DNA of 64,000 nucleotides from Cohnella fermenti. Lineage in GTDB: Bacteria > Bacillota > Bacilli > Paenibacillales > Paenibacillaceae. The stretch is taken from positions 186,001-250,000 of the forward strand of contig NZ_SSOB01000003.1 of assembly GCF_004801405.1 (NCBI RefSeq), in the 5' to 3' direction. The notes under the pieces were generated by a model. That model did no database searches. It saw only the letters and a list, made by a program, of their open reading frames with translations, and was not told the origin of the DNA. Position numbers and translations under genes: made by a program. Of the stretch, positions 38,782 to 48,177 are shown piece after piece. Numbering within the stretch: the stretch's first letter is position 1; the number at the start of each line of letters is the position of its first letter.

Positions 38782-40032
38782 ATGGCGTTCCAGAAACCGC
38801 CGGGTACGCAGGATATTCTGCCCGGCAAGTCGGAGACGTGGCAGTTCGTGGAGAAGACGGCGAGAGAGATCTGCCGCAGGTATCACTTCCGCGAGATCCG
38901 CACTCCGATCTTCGAGATGACGGAGCTGTTCAAGCGGGGGGTTGGCGAGACGACCGACATCGTAGAGAAGGAGATGTACACCTTCGAGGACCGCGGCAAC
39001 CGCAGCATGACGCTCCGGCCGGAAGGGACGGCGGGAACGGTTCGTTCCTACGTGGAGAACAAGCTGTACGGCGAGCCGGACCTGGCGAAGCTGTATTACA
39101 TCGGACCGATGTTCCGCTACGAGCGGGCGCAAGCGGGCCGGTATCGCCAGTTCCACCAGTTCGGCGTGGAGGCGATCGGCTCCGACAGCCCGGCGCTCGA
39201 TGCCGAGGTTATCGCGCTCGGCTACCACTTCTATAAGGAAGTCGGGCTTACAGGCGTTACGGTCGAGATCAATTCGGTCGGTACGCCGGAGGTTCGCGCG
39301 GCGTTCCGCTCGAAGCTGCTCGAATTCCTGACTCCGATGAAGGATAGCCTATGCGAGGATTGTCAATCGCGCATGGAACGCAATCCGCTGCGTGTCCTGG
39401 ATTGCAAGGTGGATCAGGACAAATTCGCGGACGCGCCGTCGATTCTCGACAGCCTAGACGAGGCGTGCGAAGCGCACTTCGCTACGGTTCGGGCTTGTCT
39501 GGACGGGATGGGCATTCCTTACCGGATCAATTCCCGTCTGGTGCGGGGGCTCGATTATTACACCCACACCGCGTTCGAGTACAAGGCCCAAGGAATCGGC
39601 GCGATCGATACCGTCGGCGGCGGCGGCCGCTACAACGGCCTTGTGGCGGACATCGGCGGGGACGACCGGCCGGGCGTCGGCCTCGGCATCGGGCTTGAGC
39701 GCACGCTGATGCTGCTCGAGAACCAAGGCGTGAAGCCGGACTCCGGCTCGCCGGTCGACGTGTTCGTCATGACGCTCGGCGAGCGTGCGGCCCGCGAATC
39801 GGCCGCGATCGTCCAGCGGCTGCGGAATGCGGGGCTTGCCGTCGAGCAAGACTTCCAGGGGCGCAAGACGAAGAGCCTGTTCAAGGCCGCAGAGCGTGCA
39901 GGTGCCACGTACGTCGCGATTCTCGGAGACGATGAGCTGGACCGGGGCGAGATCGCGCTGAAGCACCTGGCTACGCAAGAGCAGCGTCAAGTCAAGCTAG
40001 GCGAGCTGGAAGCCGCGATTCGCGGCAACTAA
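38782..40032 (+). CDS. hisS: histidyl-tRNA synthetase
   Basis: Class II synthetase charging tRNA-His. The 416-aa protein starts M-A-F-Q-K-P-P-G-T-Q-D-I-L-P and has motif 2 (F-R-Y-E-R-A-Q-A-G-R-Y-R-Q-F-H-Q-F), the His-specific G-L-D-Y-Y-T-H-T-A-F-E-Y and motif 3 (G-L-G-I-G-L-E-R). A C-terminal anticodon-binding domain follows. AAAGGGAGG about 8 nt upstream sets ATG 38782; the earlier in-frame codons lie inside the T-box terminator. aspS follows after 44 nt in the same operon. Confidence 0.97.
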   Translation: MAFQKPPGTQDILPGKSETWQFVEKTAREICRRYHFREIRTPIFEMTELFKRGVGETTDIVEKEMYTFEDRGNRSMTLRPEGTAGTVRSYVENKLYGEPDLAKLYYIGPMFRYERAQAGRYRQFHQFGVEAIGSDSPALDAEVIALGYHFYKEVGLTGVTVEINSVGTPEVRAAFRSKLLEFLTPMKDSLCEDCQSRMERNPLRVLDCKVDQDKFADAPSILDSLDEACEAHFATVRACLDGMGIPYRINSRLVRGLDYYTHTAFEYKAQGIGAIDTVGGGGRYNGLVADIGGDDRPGVGLGIGLERTLMLLENQGVKPDSGSPVDVFVMTLGERAARESAAIVQRLRNAGLAVEQDFQGRKTKSLFKAAERAGATYVAILGDDELDRGEIALKHLATQEQRQVKLGELEAAIRGN

Positions 40033-40076
40033 CGAACGAATACACACAACCGATCAGGTAAAGGGGAACAAACGAC

Positions 40077-41897
40077 ATGATGCTCAAAAACCGCGACTGC
40101 GGCACGTTAACGAAACAACACGTAGGGGAAACGGTCATTCTGAACGGGTGGGTGCAAGGCTGGCGCGACTTCGGCGGCCTGCTCTTCATCGATCTTCGCG
40201 ATCGCTCCGGCATTGTCCAGATCGTCTTCAACCCGGAATTCGACAAGCAGGCGCTTGAGGTCGGCAGCCGCGCCCGGAACGAGTACGTTCTGGCCGTCAA
40301 GGGCAAGGTGGTCGAGCGCGATCCGGAGACGTTCAACGCGAACCTTGCGACCGGCGAGATCGAGATTCAGGTTCAAGAAGTCGAAGTGGTGAACAGCGCG
40401 AAGACGCCTCCGTTCCCGATCGAGGACGGCGTCGAGGTGGATGAGTCGCTTCGCCTGAAGTTCCGTTACCTCGATCTTCGCCGTCCGGAGATGCAGAAGA
40501 CGCTGCGCCTCCGCTCGAAGGCGACGAAGGTGTTCCGCGACTTCCTCGACAACAACGGCTTCATCGACGTCGAGACGCCGATTCTGACGAAGAGCACGCC
40601 GGAAGGCGCGCGCGACTACCTCGTGCCGAGCCGTGTGCACCCGGGCGAATTTTTCGCGCTCCCGCAGTCTCCGCAGTTGTTCAAGCAGCTTCTGATGATC
40701 GGCGGACTTGAGCGCTACTATCAAGTGGCTCGTTGCTTCCGCGACGAAGACCTGCGCGCGGATCGCCAGCCGGAATTTACCCAGGTGGACATCGAGACGA
40801 GCTTCCTGTCCCAGGATCAACTGCTCGCGATGATGGAAGAGCTGATGGCTCGCCTGTTCAAGGAGACGGTCGGCGTCGACATTCCGACCCCGTTCCAGCG
40901 GCTCACGTATCATGACGCGATCCACAAGTATGGCTCCGACAAGCCGGACCTTCGCTTCGACCTCGAGATCAAGGACGTTACCGACATCGTCAAGGGCAGC
41001 GACGTCAAGGTGTTCGCTTCCGTCGCTGCCTCCGGCGGCGTCGTCAAGGCGCTGAACGCGAAGGGCTGCGCAAGCTGGAGCCGCAAGGAGCTCGACGATC
41101 TGCAGCCGTTCGCCGCCCGCTACGGCGGCAAGGGCATCGCCTGGATCACGATCAAGGACGGCGAATGGAAGGGGCCGATCGTCAAGTTCTTCAAGCCGGA
41201 AGAGATCGCCGCGCTGACCGAGCGCCTGAACGTCGAAGAAGGCGATCTGCTCACCTTCTCCGCCGACAAGCTGAAGACGGCTGCCGATGTCATGGGCAAC
41301 CTGCGCCTGAAGGTCGGCCGCGAGCTCGGCCTGATCGACAACAGCGCATTCAAGTTCCTGTGGGTCGTCGACTTCCCGCTCGTCGAATGGGATGAAGAAG
41401 CGAAGCGCTACGTGGCGCTGCACCATCCGTTCACCCGTCCGCACGACGACGATCTGGCACTGTTCGATACCGATCCGGGCGCGATCCGCGCGCAAGCGTA
41501 CGACATCGTCTTGAACGGCTACGAAGTGGGCGGCGGCTCGATGCGGATCTATCGCCGCGACGTGCAGGAGAAGATGTTCTCCGCGCTCGGCTTCACGATG
41601 GAAGAAGCGAAGGACAAGTTCGGCTTCTTCCTGGACGCCTTCGAATACGGCACGCCTCCGCACGGCGGCATCGCGTTCGGTCTCGACCGTCTGATCATGC
41701 TGCTCTCCGGCCGCACGAACCTGCGCGAGACGATCGCGTTCCCGAAGACGGCAAGCGCGACCGACCTGCTGACCGACGCGCCGTCCACCGTCGCGGATCG
41801 CCAGATGGAAGAACTGCATATCCGCTTGTCCGCGAAGGCGCTCGCCGCCCAAGCGAAGGCGGCCGCTCCGGCAGCGGAAGAAGGCGCGGCGGAGTAA
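40077..41897 (+). CDS. aspS: aspartyl-tRNA synthetase
   Basis: The 606-aa bacterial-type enzyme has an N-terminal OB anticodon-binding domain ([16 protein letters not shown]), class II motifs ([30 protein letters not shown]) and motif 3 (G-L-D-R-L-I-M-L-L). It includes the GAD insertion domain typical of bacteria. An Ala/Glu-rich C-terminal extension of about 20 residues is unusual but harmless-looking. AAAGGGG 10 nt upstream supports ATG 40077. Expression is presumably governed by the T-box in front of hisS. Confidence 0.97.
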   Translation: MMLKNRDCGTLTKQHVGETVILNGWVQGWRDFGGLLFIDLRDRSGIVQIVFNPEFDKQALEVGSRARNEYVLAVKGKVVERDPETFNANLATGEIEIQVQEVEVVNSAKTPPFPIEDGVEVDESLRLKFRYLDLRRPEMQKTLRLRSKATKVFRDFLDNNGFIDVETPILTKSTPEGARDYLVPSRVHPGEFFALPQSPQLFKQLLMIGGLERYYQVARCFRDEDLRADRQPEFTQVDIETSFLSQDQLLAMMEELMARLFKETVGVDIPTPFQRLTYHDAIHKYGSDKPDLRFDLEIKDVTDIVKGSDVKVFASVAASGGVVKALNAKGCASWSRKELDDLQPFAARYGGKGIAWITIKDGEWKGPIVKFFKPEEIAALTERLNVEEGDLLTFSADKLKTAADVMGNLRLKVGRELGLIDNSAFKFLWVVDFPLVEWDEEAKRYVALHHPFTRPHDDDLALFDTDPGAIRAQAYDIVLNGYEVGGGSMRIYRRDVQEKMFSALGFTMEEAKDKFGFFLDAFEYGTPPHGGIAFGLDRLIMLLSGRTNLRETIAFPKTASATDLLTDAPSTVADRQMEELHIRLSAKALAAQAKAAAPAAEEGAAE

Positions 41898-41944
41898 TCC
41901 GGCAAGCGGCATTCCATTATCCATGGAGGAGTTGAACGAGCATC

Positions 41945-42712
41945 ATGCTGCATCAATTCTCGAGAACCGAGCTTGCGATCGGACCGGACGGGCTCGACAT
42001 TCTGAAGGGAAGCACCGTGGCCGTCCTCGGAATCGGCGGAGTCGGCTCGATTGCGGCCGAGGCGCTCGCCCGGTCGGGAGTCGGCCGACTTATCCTGATC
42101 GACAAGGACGTCGTCGACATCACGAACATCAACCGGCAGATTCACGCGCTGACGACGACCGTCGGGCAGCCGAAGGCGGATCTGATGCGCGACCGCATCA
42201 AGCTGATCAATCCGGACTGCGACGCGATCTCGCTGCGGATGTTCTACACGGAAGAGACGTACGAGGAGCTGTTCAAGTATCCGCTCGACTATGTCGTCGA
42301 TGCCTCCGATACGATCTCGTACAAAATCCATCTGATCAAGCAATGCCTGCAGCGCAAAATTCCGATCATCTCCAGCATGGGCGCGGCGAACAAGACGGAC
42401 CCGTCCCGGTTCGAGGTGGCCGATATCTCGAAGACAAGCGTCGATCCGATCGCGCGCGTGATTCGATTGAAGCTGCGGAAGGAAGGCATCAAGAAGGGCG
42501 TGAAGGTCGTCTTCTCCAAGGAGGAGCCGCTGAAGCCGCTTGAGGACGTCACCCAGCGGATCGTGCCCGATACCGCGCCGAAGGAGATCCGCAAGGCGCA
42601 GCAGCCTCCGGCGAGCAATGCCTTCGTGCCGCCGGTAGCGGGGCTGATCATGGTCGGCGTCGTGTTCCGCGAATTGGTCGAGAAGGGCAAGCAGAAGCGG
42701 GAGAACGACTGA
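41945..42712 (+). CDS. tcdA: tRNA threonylcarbamoyladenosine dehydratase (TcdA/YrvM)
   Basis: This E1-like enzyme cyclises t6A37 to ct6A in tRNA at ATP cost. The 255-aa product has the nucleotide loop G-I-G-G-V-G-S (29-35), D-K-D-V-V-D-I-T-N-I-N-R-Q (Arg finger and Mg site) and D-A-S-D-T-I-S-Y-K; a C-terminal hydrophobic helix is followed by a basic tail. It lies directly after aspS, exactly as Bacillus yrvM does. Confidence 0.92.
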   Translation: MLHQFSRTELAIGPDGLDILKGSTVAVLGIGGVGSIAAEALARSGVGRLILIDKDVVDITNINRQIHALTTTVGQPKADLMRDRIKLINPDCDAISLRMFYTEETYEELFKYPLDYVVDASDTISYKIHLIKQCLQRKIPIISSMGAANKTDPSRFEVADISKTSVDPIARVIRLKLRKEGIKKGVKVVFSKEEPLKPLEDVTQRIVPDTAPKEIRKAQQPPASNAFVPPVAGLIMVGVVFRELVEKGKQKREND

Positions 42713-42791
42713 TCCCGCACGGGAACGCTCCGGCTCACCCCCTGCTCAAGCCCAATCACAAGCAAGCATGAGCAAGCACAAGCAAACACGA

Positions 42792-42836
42792 ACAAGCCCC
42801 CATTACCGCCCGGCAAAAGGCGATAATGGGGGCTTG
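42792..42836. terminator. bidirectional terminator between tcdA and ferritin
   Basis: Arms at 42792-42810 and 42819-42836 pair over about 18 bp with one mismatch. The genes on both sides converge on it. A short AGCAAGCAC-type direct repeat lies just before it (about 42757-42796). Confidence 0.85.
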
Positions 42837-42874
42837 TCTGCGTTAGGCGAGCCGCCCGAGAACTTAGAACGAAC

Positions 42875-43390
42875 TTACTCGGCTTCGCCCGCCGGCGGCG
42901 TGAACGAGCGGGCAGCCAGCTCCGCGTCCATCATGTAGAGCGCGTTGCTGTCCATATCGATGCGGCGAAGCTTCTGGATAATCGAATCGAACGTATCCTC
43001 TTCTTCGACCTGCTCGTCGATGAACCACTTCAGGAAGTTGATCGTCGCGTGCTCGCGATCTTCCCATGCGGCGTCCGACAGCGCGTAGATGCGCTGCGTC
43101 ACGGTCTGCTCGTGGCTGTAGGAATGCTCGAACGCATCCAGCAGCGATTCGTATTCAACCTGCGGGTTCGGCATGCCGGTAACGACGGCTCGCTTGCCCA
43201 TCTGATTGATGAAGTGGTAGATCTTCATGGCGTGGAACTTCTCCTCTTCCGCTTGCACCACGAAGAAGTTGGCGAACCCGTCATAGCTCTCGGCAGAGCA
43301 ATACGCGGCCATGGCCAGGTATACCTGCGAGGAATAGAACTCATAGTTCATCTGATCGTTAAGCTTGTCCAACAGAGCTTGATTGAGCAT
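42875..43390 (-). CDS. ferritin (non-haem, FtnA type)
   Basis: Iron-storage cage subunit that oxidises Fe(II) and stores ferric mineral. The 171-aa four-helix protein keeps ferroxidase residues E17 (N-Y-E-F-Y), E50 and H53 (E-E-E-K-F-H), plus the later E-Q-V-E-E-E motif. AGGAGGT 8 nt upstream fixes ATG 43390 rather than the in-frame ATG at 43423. It is inserted, with the two coat genes, between tcdA and rarA, which are neighbours in Bacillus. Confidence 0.93.
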   Translation of the reverse strand: MLNQALLDKLNDQMNYEFYSSQVYLAMAAYCSAESYDGFANFFVVQAEEEKFHAMKIYHFINQMGKRAVVTGMPNPQVEYESLLDAFEHSYSHEQTVTQRIYALSDAAWEDREHATINFLKWFIDEQVEEEDTFDSIIQKLRRIDMDSNALYMMDAELAARSFTPPAGEAE

Positions 43391-43569
43391 GGTTGACACC
43401 TCCTGTTCCCCATTATATGACATTCCCCGCGAACGAACAACGCCCCTTTACCGACACCGCTCGCCCGGACAAGGTGCCCCTTTTGCCAGTGGCGATACGA
43501 TTGTCTCTATCTAACCTGCCAGTCCTGTCATAGATTGAATCATCCTTATTATTCAGGAGGTGTATCGAG

Positions 43570-43887
43570 ATGAAGATGCAGATTCGCTCCGAGCACAAGT
43601 CCTGCTGCAAGACCGGGCACGCGCGCTTGGAATGCGGTTACGTGATCCCGGGCGACTGGCTCAGCGGAATCGTATGCCGCCAGGTCCATCATTCGGGCGG
43701 TCATCATCGCACGGGAGGCCACCATACGGGGGGCCATCGAACCGGATGCCATCATAAGAGCGGCCATCACACAGGAGGTCACCGCACGGGAGGCCATCGC
43801 ACGGGAGGTCATCGGACAGGCGGCCATCGCACGGGCGGACATCGGACAGGCGGGCACCGCACCTGCGGCTGCCACGGAGAAGAATAA
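43570..43887 (+). CDS. His/Gly-rich repeat protein, CotG-like spore coat candidate
   Basis: The 105-aa protein has a Cys-containing head (S-C-C-K-T-G-H, L-E-C-G-Y-V-I-P-G-D-W) and then tandem G-G-H-R-T pentapeptides and G-G-H-H-T variants encoded by a 15-bp DNA repeat, ending in C-G-C-H-G-E-E. AGGAGGT lies 8 nt before ATG 43570. The gene directly precedes a CotH-type kinase, and CotH is known to phosphorylate repeat-rich coat proteins of the CotG/CotB kind. The regularly spaced Thr residues are plausible acceptors. His richness could also bind metal. A CATAGATT at 43529-43536 resembles a sigma-K -10 but no matching -35 was found. Confidence 0.7.
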   Translation: MKMQIRSEHKSCCKTGHARLECGYVIPGDWLSGIVCRQVHHSGGHHRTGGHHTGGHRTGCHHKSGHHTGGHRTGGHRTGGHRTGGHRTGGHRTGGHRTCGCHGEE

Positions 43888-43905
43888 TCGGCAATATCCG
43901 CCTTT

Positions 43906-43941
43906 AAGCCATTCATCTCTTTGGGATGGTGGCTTTTTTTT
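43906..43941 (+). terminator. terminator after the His/Gly-rich coat gene
   Basis: AGCCATTCATC-type arm (43907-43917) pairs imperfectly with GGATGGTGGCT (43924-43934) and is followed by eight T residues. It separates this short gene from cotH. Confidence 0.75.
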
Positions 43942-44047
43942 CGCGGGGGATGCCTATGCCGTCTAGACGAATGCCGTTTCCGCGAATGCCGGGCGTTCAT
44001 ACGTTATACGGGAACGACAGCCCTGCCCACAGAAAGGCGGAGACGGC

Positions 44048-45103
44048 ATGACTTTACCCGTGCGCAACCTTCTCCTCGGAGAGCCGGAGAGCGAGGAACT
44101 GGAGAGCAACTTGTGGAACGATCGGTTCGTGTCGGCGGTCATGCGGACGAACGGGCAATCGGCGAAGGTGAAGGTCCGCTACCGGGGCGGTCATACGAGA
44201 GGATACCCGAAGCGTTCTTACGAGATCGTGCGCGCAGGGCGAACCTTCCACTACAATGCCGAATTTGACGATCCATCGATGATCCGCAACGCTCTTTCGT
44301 TTTATTTTCTGCCGACGATTGGGGTGCCGAGCCCGCGCGCGAAGCACGTGATGCTCTATCGGAACGGGGAACCGCTCGGGGTGTACCTCGAGATCGAGGG
44401 GGTCGGGCGGAGGTTCTTCCACAGTCGGGGCATCGGCTATTCTTCCCTGTTCTATGCGGTCAACAACAACGCCGACTTCGGCCTGCGGATTCCGGAGACG
44501 AGCCGCTACAAGCCGACGCTTCTGGCGGGCTACGAGCACCGGTTCGGAGGGGCGACCGAGAAGGGCAAGCTTACCGCCTTCATTCGAGGGTTGAACGAGA
44601 AGAACGGAATTGCGCTGAAGCGGTTCCTGGAGGCGCGGCTCGATATCGACAACAGCTTGCGCTGGCTCGCGGGGGCGGTGCTGACCGGCAATTACGACGG
44701 CTTCGAGCAGAACTACGCGATCTACCGCCATTCGAAGACGGGCAAGTTCCGCATCATTCCGTGGGACTACGAAGGAACCTGGGGGCGGAACTGCTACGGG
44801 AAGCTTGTCTCGAGCGACCTGGTGGACGTGACGGGCTACAATTACTTATCGGCCAAGCTGCTGGAGCTCCCCGAGCTGCGAAGCCGTTACCGGACGATTC
44901 TGTCCAAGGCGATCAGAGGCCCCTTCACCGAGAGTGCGCTGATGCCCAAGGTCCACGGAATGTTGGGGAAAATCGTGGGGGATCTAAGCCTAGATCCTCA
45001 CCGTCGGCAGTCGCGATACGAGCTCATGGGGGAGGCGGAGGTCATTCGGCACTATATTCGCGAGCGGCGATCGATCATTGCCTCCGCTCTCCAGCGGTTG
45101 TAA
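44048..45103 (+). CDS. cotH: CotH-type spore coat protein kinase
   Basis: The 351-aa protein belongs to the CotH atypical protein kinase family. Characteristic stretches are V-R-Y-R-G-G-H-T-R, K-R-S-Y-E-I, G-V-Y-L-E-I-E, L-T-G-N-Y-D-G-F-E-Q-N-Y-A-I-Y and I-P-W-D-Y-E-G-T-W-G-R-N; the last carries the metal-binding Asp. CotH phosphorylates coat proteins during spore maturation. A GGCGGAGACGGC leader gives the ribosome-binding site for ATG 44048. The preceding His/Gly repeat gene is the obvious candidate substrate. Confidence 0.88.
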   Translation: MTLPVRNLLLGEPESEELESNLWNDRFVSAVMRTNGQSAKVKVRYRGGHTRGYPKRSYEIVRAGRTFHYNAEFDDPSMIRNALSFYFLPTIGVPSPRAKHVMLYRNGEPLGVYLEIEGVGRRFFHSRGIGYSSLFYAVNNNADFGLRIPETSRYKPTLLAGYEHRFGGATEKGKLTAFIRGLNEKNGIALKRFLEARLDIDNSLRWLAGAVLTGNYDGFEQNYAIYRHSKTGKFRIIPWDYEGTWGRNCYGKLVSSDLVDVTGYNYLSAKLLELPELRSRYRTILSKAIRGPFTESALMPKVHGMLGKIVGDLSLDPHRRQSRYELMGEAEVIRHYIRERRSIIASALQRL

Positions 45104-45159
45104 AGCGATTCGATACAGAACAAATGTTCGCCATCCATCTTCCGATTCCGCTCCGATTC

Positions 45160-45168
45160 TGCTATGAT
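45160..45168 (+). promoter_or_regulatory. extended -10 of rarA
   Basis: TGC-TATGAT at 45160-45168 is an extended -10, with a weak TTCCGA at 45140. It overlaps ATG 45164, which rules out that codon as the rarA start and supports TTG 45197. Confidence 0.55.
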
Positions 45169-45196
45169 GAAGGAACGGGGGAAAGGCGGGAGATCA

Positions 45197-46507
45197 TTGG
45201 ACTTGTTCAGCTACCGGGCGGAATCGGAGCCTCGCTCTCGGCTGCTTGCCGACCGCATGAGGCCGGAGACGCTCGACGAATATATCGGTCAAGAGCATAT
45301 TGTGGGGCCGGGCAAGCTGCTTAGAAGGGCGATCGAAGGGGATGCGGTGTCCTCGATTCTGCTGTTCGGACCGCCGGGCTGCGGGAAGACGACGCTGGCC
45401 CATATTATCTCGAAGCGAACGGAAGGCGACTTCGTTCGGTTGAACGCCGTGGACGCGTCCGTCAAGGATGTTCGCGAGGTGATCGAGCAGGCGGAGAGCA
45501 ACAAGACGATGTACGGGCGCAAGACGATTCTGTTCCTCGACGAGGTGCATCGCTTCAACAGCGCCCGTCAGGACGCGCTGCTGCCCGCCGTCGAGAAGGG
45601 AATTATCGTGTTCATCGGGGCGACAACGGAGAACCCGTATCACTCGGTGAACGGAGCGCTTCTGTCGCGTTCGACGCTGTTCCGGCTTCATTCGCTGACG
45701 AAGGAGCACTCCTTGCTGGCGATGCGCAGGGCGCTTGCCGACGCGGCGAAGGGGCTCGGCTTCATGAAGCTGCACGTGGACGAGGAGGCGCTGCAGCACA
45801 TCGCGTCGATGGCCAGCGGCGATATTCGCCGCGCGCTGACGGCGCTGGAGCTGGCGGCGATCACGACGCCGTCCGAGCCGGACGGCTCCGTCCGCGTCAC
45901 GGTCGAGATCGCCGAGGAATCGATCCGCCAGCCGACCGTCCAAGCGGACGAATCGACGCAGTACGACGTGCTGTCCGCCTTCCACAAGAGCGTGCGGGGC
46001 TCGAGCGACGCGGCGCTGTTCTGGTTCCTCTACGCGGTCGAGAAGCTCGGCATGGACCCGATGACGTTCCTGCGCCGTCTGACGGTGGCCTGCAGCGAGG
46101 ATATCGGGCTGGCCAATCCGCAGGCGATGGTACAAGCCGTCAGCGCCATGGAAGCCTATCACCGGATCGGCTGGCCGGAGTCCAAGTACATCGTCGCCCA
46201 GGCGATCCTGTTCGCGGTCGAGAGCCCGAAGTCCAATTCGGTCGCCGTGGCGATCGGCAACATTATGGGGACGCTCGACGCGCTGAAGTCGGCGGAGGTG
46301 CCGCTGCATCTTCGCGACGGGCATTACAGCGGCGCGAAGAAGCTCGGCCATGTCGGCTACCAATACCCGCATGACTTCCCGGGACATTACGTGGACCAGC
46401 AATATTTGCCGGACGCGATCCGCGATCGGCACTTCTACGAGGCCACGGAGCAAGGGACGGAGAAGAAGATTCGGCACAACCAGGAGCTGCGGCGCTCCCG
46501 CGATTGA
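45197..46507 (+). CDS. rarA: replication-associated recombination AAA+ ATPase RarA (MgsA)
   Basis: RarA acts at stalled replication forks with SSB. The 436-aa protein starts at TTG (M-D-L-F-S-Y-R) after GGCGGGAG, then R-L-L-A-D-R-M-R-P, Walker A G-P-P-G-C-G-K-T-T, Walker B F-L-D-E-V-H-R-F, sensor G-A-T-T-E-N-P and the C-terminal MgsA tetramerisation region (G-H-V-G-Y-Q-Y-P-H-D-F-P-G-H). Bacillus yrvN is the same gene in the same neighbourhood. Confidence 0.93.
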   Translation: MDLFSYRAESEPRSRLLADRMRPETLDEYIGQEHIVGPGKLLRRAIEGDAVSSILLFGPPGCGKTTLAHIISKRTEGDFVRLNAVDASVKDVREVIEQAESNKTMYGRKTILFLDEVHRFNSARQDALLPAVEKGIIVFIGATTENPYHSVNGALLSRSTLFRLHSLTKEHSLLAMRRALADAAKGLGFMKLHVDEEALQHIASMASGDIRRALTALELAAITTPSEPDGSVRVTVEIAEESIRQPTVQADESTQYDVLSAFHKSVRGSSDAALFWFLYAVEKLGMDPMTFLRRLTVACSEDIGLANPQAMVQAVSAMEAYHRIGWPESKYIVAQAILFAVESPKSNSVAVAIGNIMGTLDALKSAEVPLHLRDGHYSGAKKLGHVGYQYPHDFPGHYVDQQYLPDAIRDRHFYEATEQGTEKKIRHNQELRRSRD

Positions 46508-46743
46508 GCGAATTCGGCCAAGCTGTCCGCGCTGGGAGCGCCTGAGAGGGGATACGGACGGATATACGGCGATTCGCGGCATTAAATCGGCCTCTTCTGC
46601 CCGCTCGCGAGCGTGGAAGGCACCCGATCGGCCTTTTACGGGGGGAATCGGAGTTTGACGCTCGGTGAATCATCGTCTAAGCTAGTGTAAAGGCATATTT
46701 ACGATTACCATCATTTACTTTTTTTTATTATGAAGGAGGTGTA

Positions 46744-46768
46744 CCTATCCTCTCTGTCAGAGGGTAGG
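46744..46768 (+). promoter_or_regulatory. translation-start hairpin before the CNNM gene
   Basis: CCTATCCTCT (46744-46753) pairs with AGAGGGTAGG (46759-46768) through a CTGTC loop with one wobble. A perfect Shine-Dalgarno AAGGAGGTG lies just 5' (46733-46741), and a second one (AGGGTAGGG) is inside the 3' arm, 7 nt before TTG 46775. Confidence 0.55.
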
Positions 46769-46774
46769 GAACGT

Positions 46775-48118
46775 TTGGAACCTGACCCCTTTCCGCTAGT
46801 CGTGGACTTGGTCTTGATCTTCGCATTGGTTTTCCTCAACGGATTCTTCGTATCCATCGAATTCGCGATGGTCAAGGTGCGCGGAACCCGGATCGATACC
46901 CTTGTGCAAGAAGGGAATCAACGGGCGAAGTTTGCTTCGCATCTGACCGGCAACCTGGACGCTTATTTATCCGCCTGCCAGCTCGGCATCACGCTTGCCT
47001 CGCTTGGACTCGGCTGGATCGGCGAGCCTGCCATCGCGAGAGCTCTCGAACCGCTGTTCGAGAAGTTTGGCCTATCGGAGAGTCTCGTCCACCCTCTCTC
47101 CTTTATCATCGGCTTCTCCTTGATCACCATTCTTCATATCGTATTAGGCGAACTGGCGCCCAAGACGCTCGCCATCCGCCAAGCCGAGACCGTAACGCTG
47201 TGGGCTTCTGCGCCGCTGATTGTTTTCCGCAAGATCATGAGTCCCTTCATCTGGCTGCTCAACGGAATGGCGAACCGCTTGCTTAAGCTGGTCGGCGTCG
47301 AGCCTGCCACCGAATTGTCCTCCGCCCATACGGAAGAGGAGATTCGCATCCTGATGAAGGAGAGTCATAAGAGCGGGCTCATCGACAAGACGGAGCTTAC
47401 GCTTGTCGACAATATCTTCGAGTTCGCCGAGACGAACGCCCGCGAGATCATGATTCCGCGCACCGAGATGATCTGCCTGTACGCGAATCATCCGTTCGAG
47501 GACAATCGCATCGTCGCCCTCCGCGAGATGCATACCCGCTATCCGGTATGCGACAAGGACAAGGACAACATCATCGGCTTCGTCCACATCCGGGACGTAC
47601 TGCGGGGCTACGACGGCTCGGTTCAGGACATCCGCGAGATTCTGCGGCCGCTGACGACCGTGCCGGAGAGCATGCCGATCAGCAACCTGCTGAAGCTGAT
47701 GCAGAAGAACAAGTCGCAGATCGCGATTCTGATCGACGAGTACGGCGGAACGTCCGGGCTCGTGACGCTTGAGGATATCATGGAAGAGATCGTCGGGGAG
47801 ATCCAGGACGAATTCGACGAGGAGCGTCCGGACCTGGAGAAGAAGGACGATGAGACGTATTCGATCAGCGGCATGATGCTGATCGAGGAGGTCAACAGCT
47901 ACTTCGGGCTCGACATCCCGACGGAGGATTACGACACGATCGGCGGCTGGATGTATTCCCAGATCGAGAACCCGCCGAGGAAGAACCAGACGATCGAGGT
48001 GGAAGCGGGCATTCGGTTTATCATCGAGGAGACCGACCATCTGCGTATCTCCCGTATCCATATTATCCGTTACGAAGGGGCGAGCTCCTGGGAGCCTCCC
48101 GAGTCGGTAACGGGCTGA
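46775..48118 (+). CDS. CNNM/HlyC-CorC family transporter (hemolysin-like)
   Basis: The 447-aa protein has a DUF21 membrane domain of four helices (about 1-185; G-F-F-V-S-I-E-F-A-M-V-K-V-R, S-L-G-L-G-W-I-G-E-P, V-L-G-E-L-A-P-K), two CBS domains (about 200-320; R-E-I-M-I-P-R-T-E-M and the S-Q-I-A-I-L-I-D-E-Y-G-G-T-S-G-L-V-T-L-E-D signature) and a CorC_HlyC C-terminal domain. Such proteins are implicated in Mg2+/Co2+ efflux. ATG 46730 lacks an upstream ribosome-binding site, so TTG 46775 is preferred; this is uncertain because of the hairpin there. Confidence 0.87.
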   Translation: MEPDPFPLVVDLVLIFALVFLNGFFVSIEFAMVKVRGTRIDTLVQEGNQRAKFASHLTGNLDAYLSACQLGITLASLGLGWIGEPAIARALEPLFEKFGLSESLVHPLSFIIGFSLITILHIVLGELAPKTLAIRQAETVTLWASAPLIVFRKIMSPFIWLLNGMANRLLKLVGVEPATELSSAHTEEEIRILMKESHKSGLIDKTELTLVDNIFEFAETNAREIMIPRTEMICLYANHPFEDNRIVALREMHTRYPVCDKDKDNIIGFVHIRDVLRGYDGSVQDIREILRPLTTVPESMPISNLLKLMQKNKSQIAILIDEYGGTSGLVTLEDIMEEIVGEIQDEFDEERPDLEKKDDETYSISGMMLIEEVNSYFGLDIPTEDYDTIGGWMYSQIENPPRKNQTIEVEAGIRFIIEETDHLRISRIHIIRYEGASSWEPPESVTG

Positions 48119-48125
48119 GTGCAAT

Positions 48126-48164
48126 AACGGCGGCTTCGGGGATAATCTCCCTGAAGCCGCCGTT
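48126..48164. terminator. bidirectional terminator between the CNNM and MFS genes
   Basis: AACGGCGGCTTC (48126-48137) pairs perfectly with GAAGCCGCCGTT (48153-48164), with an inner stem. The two genes converge on it. Confidence 0.88.
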
Positions 48165-48177
48165 TCTTGTGGTGCGC

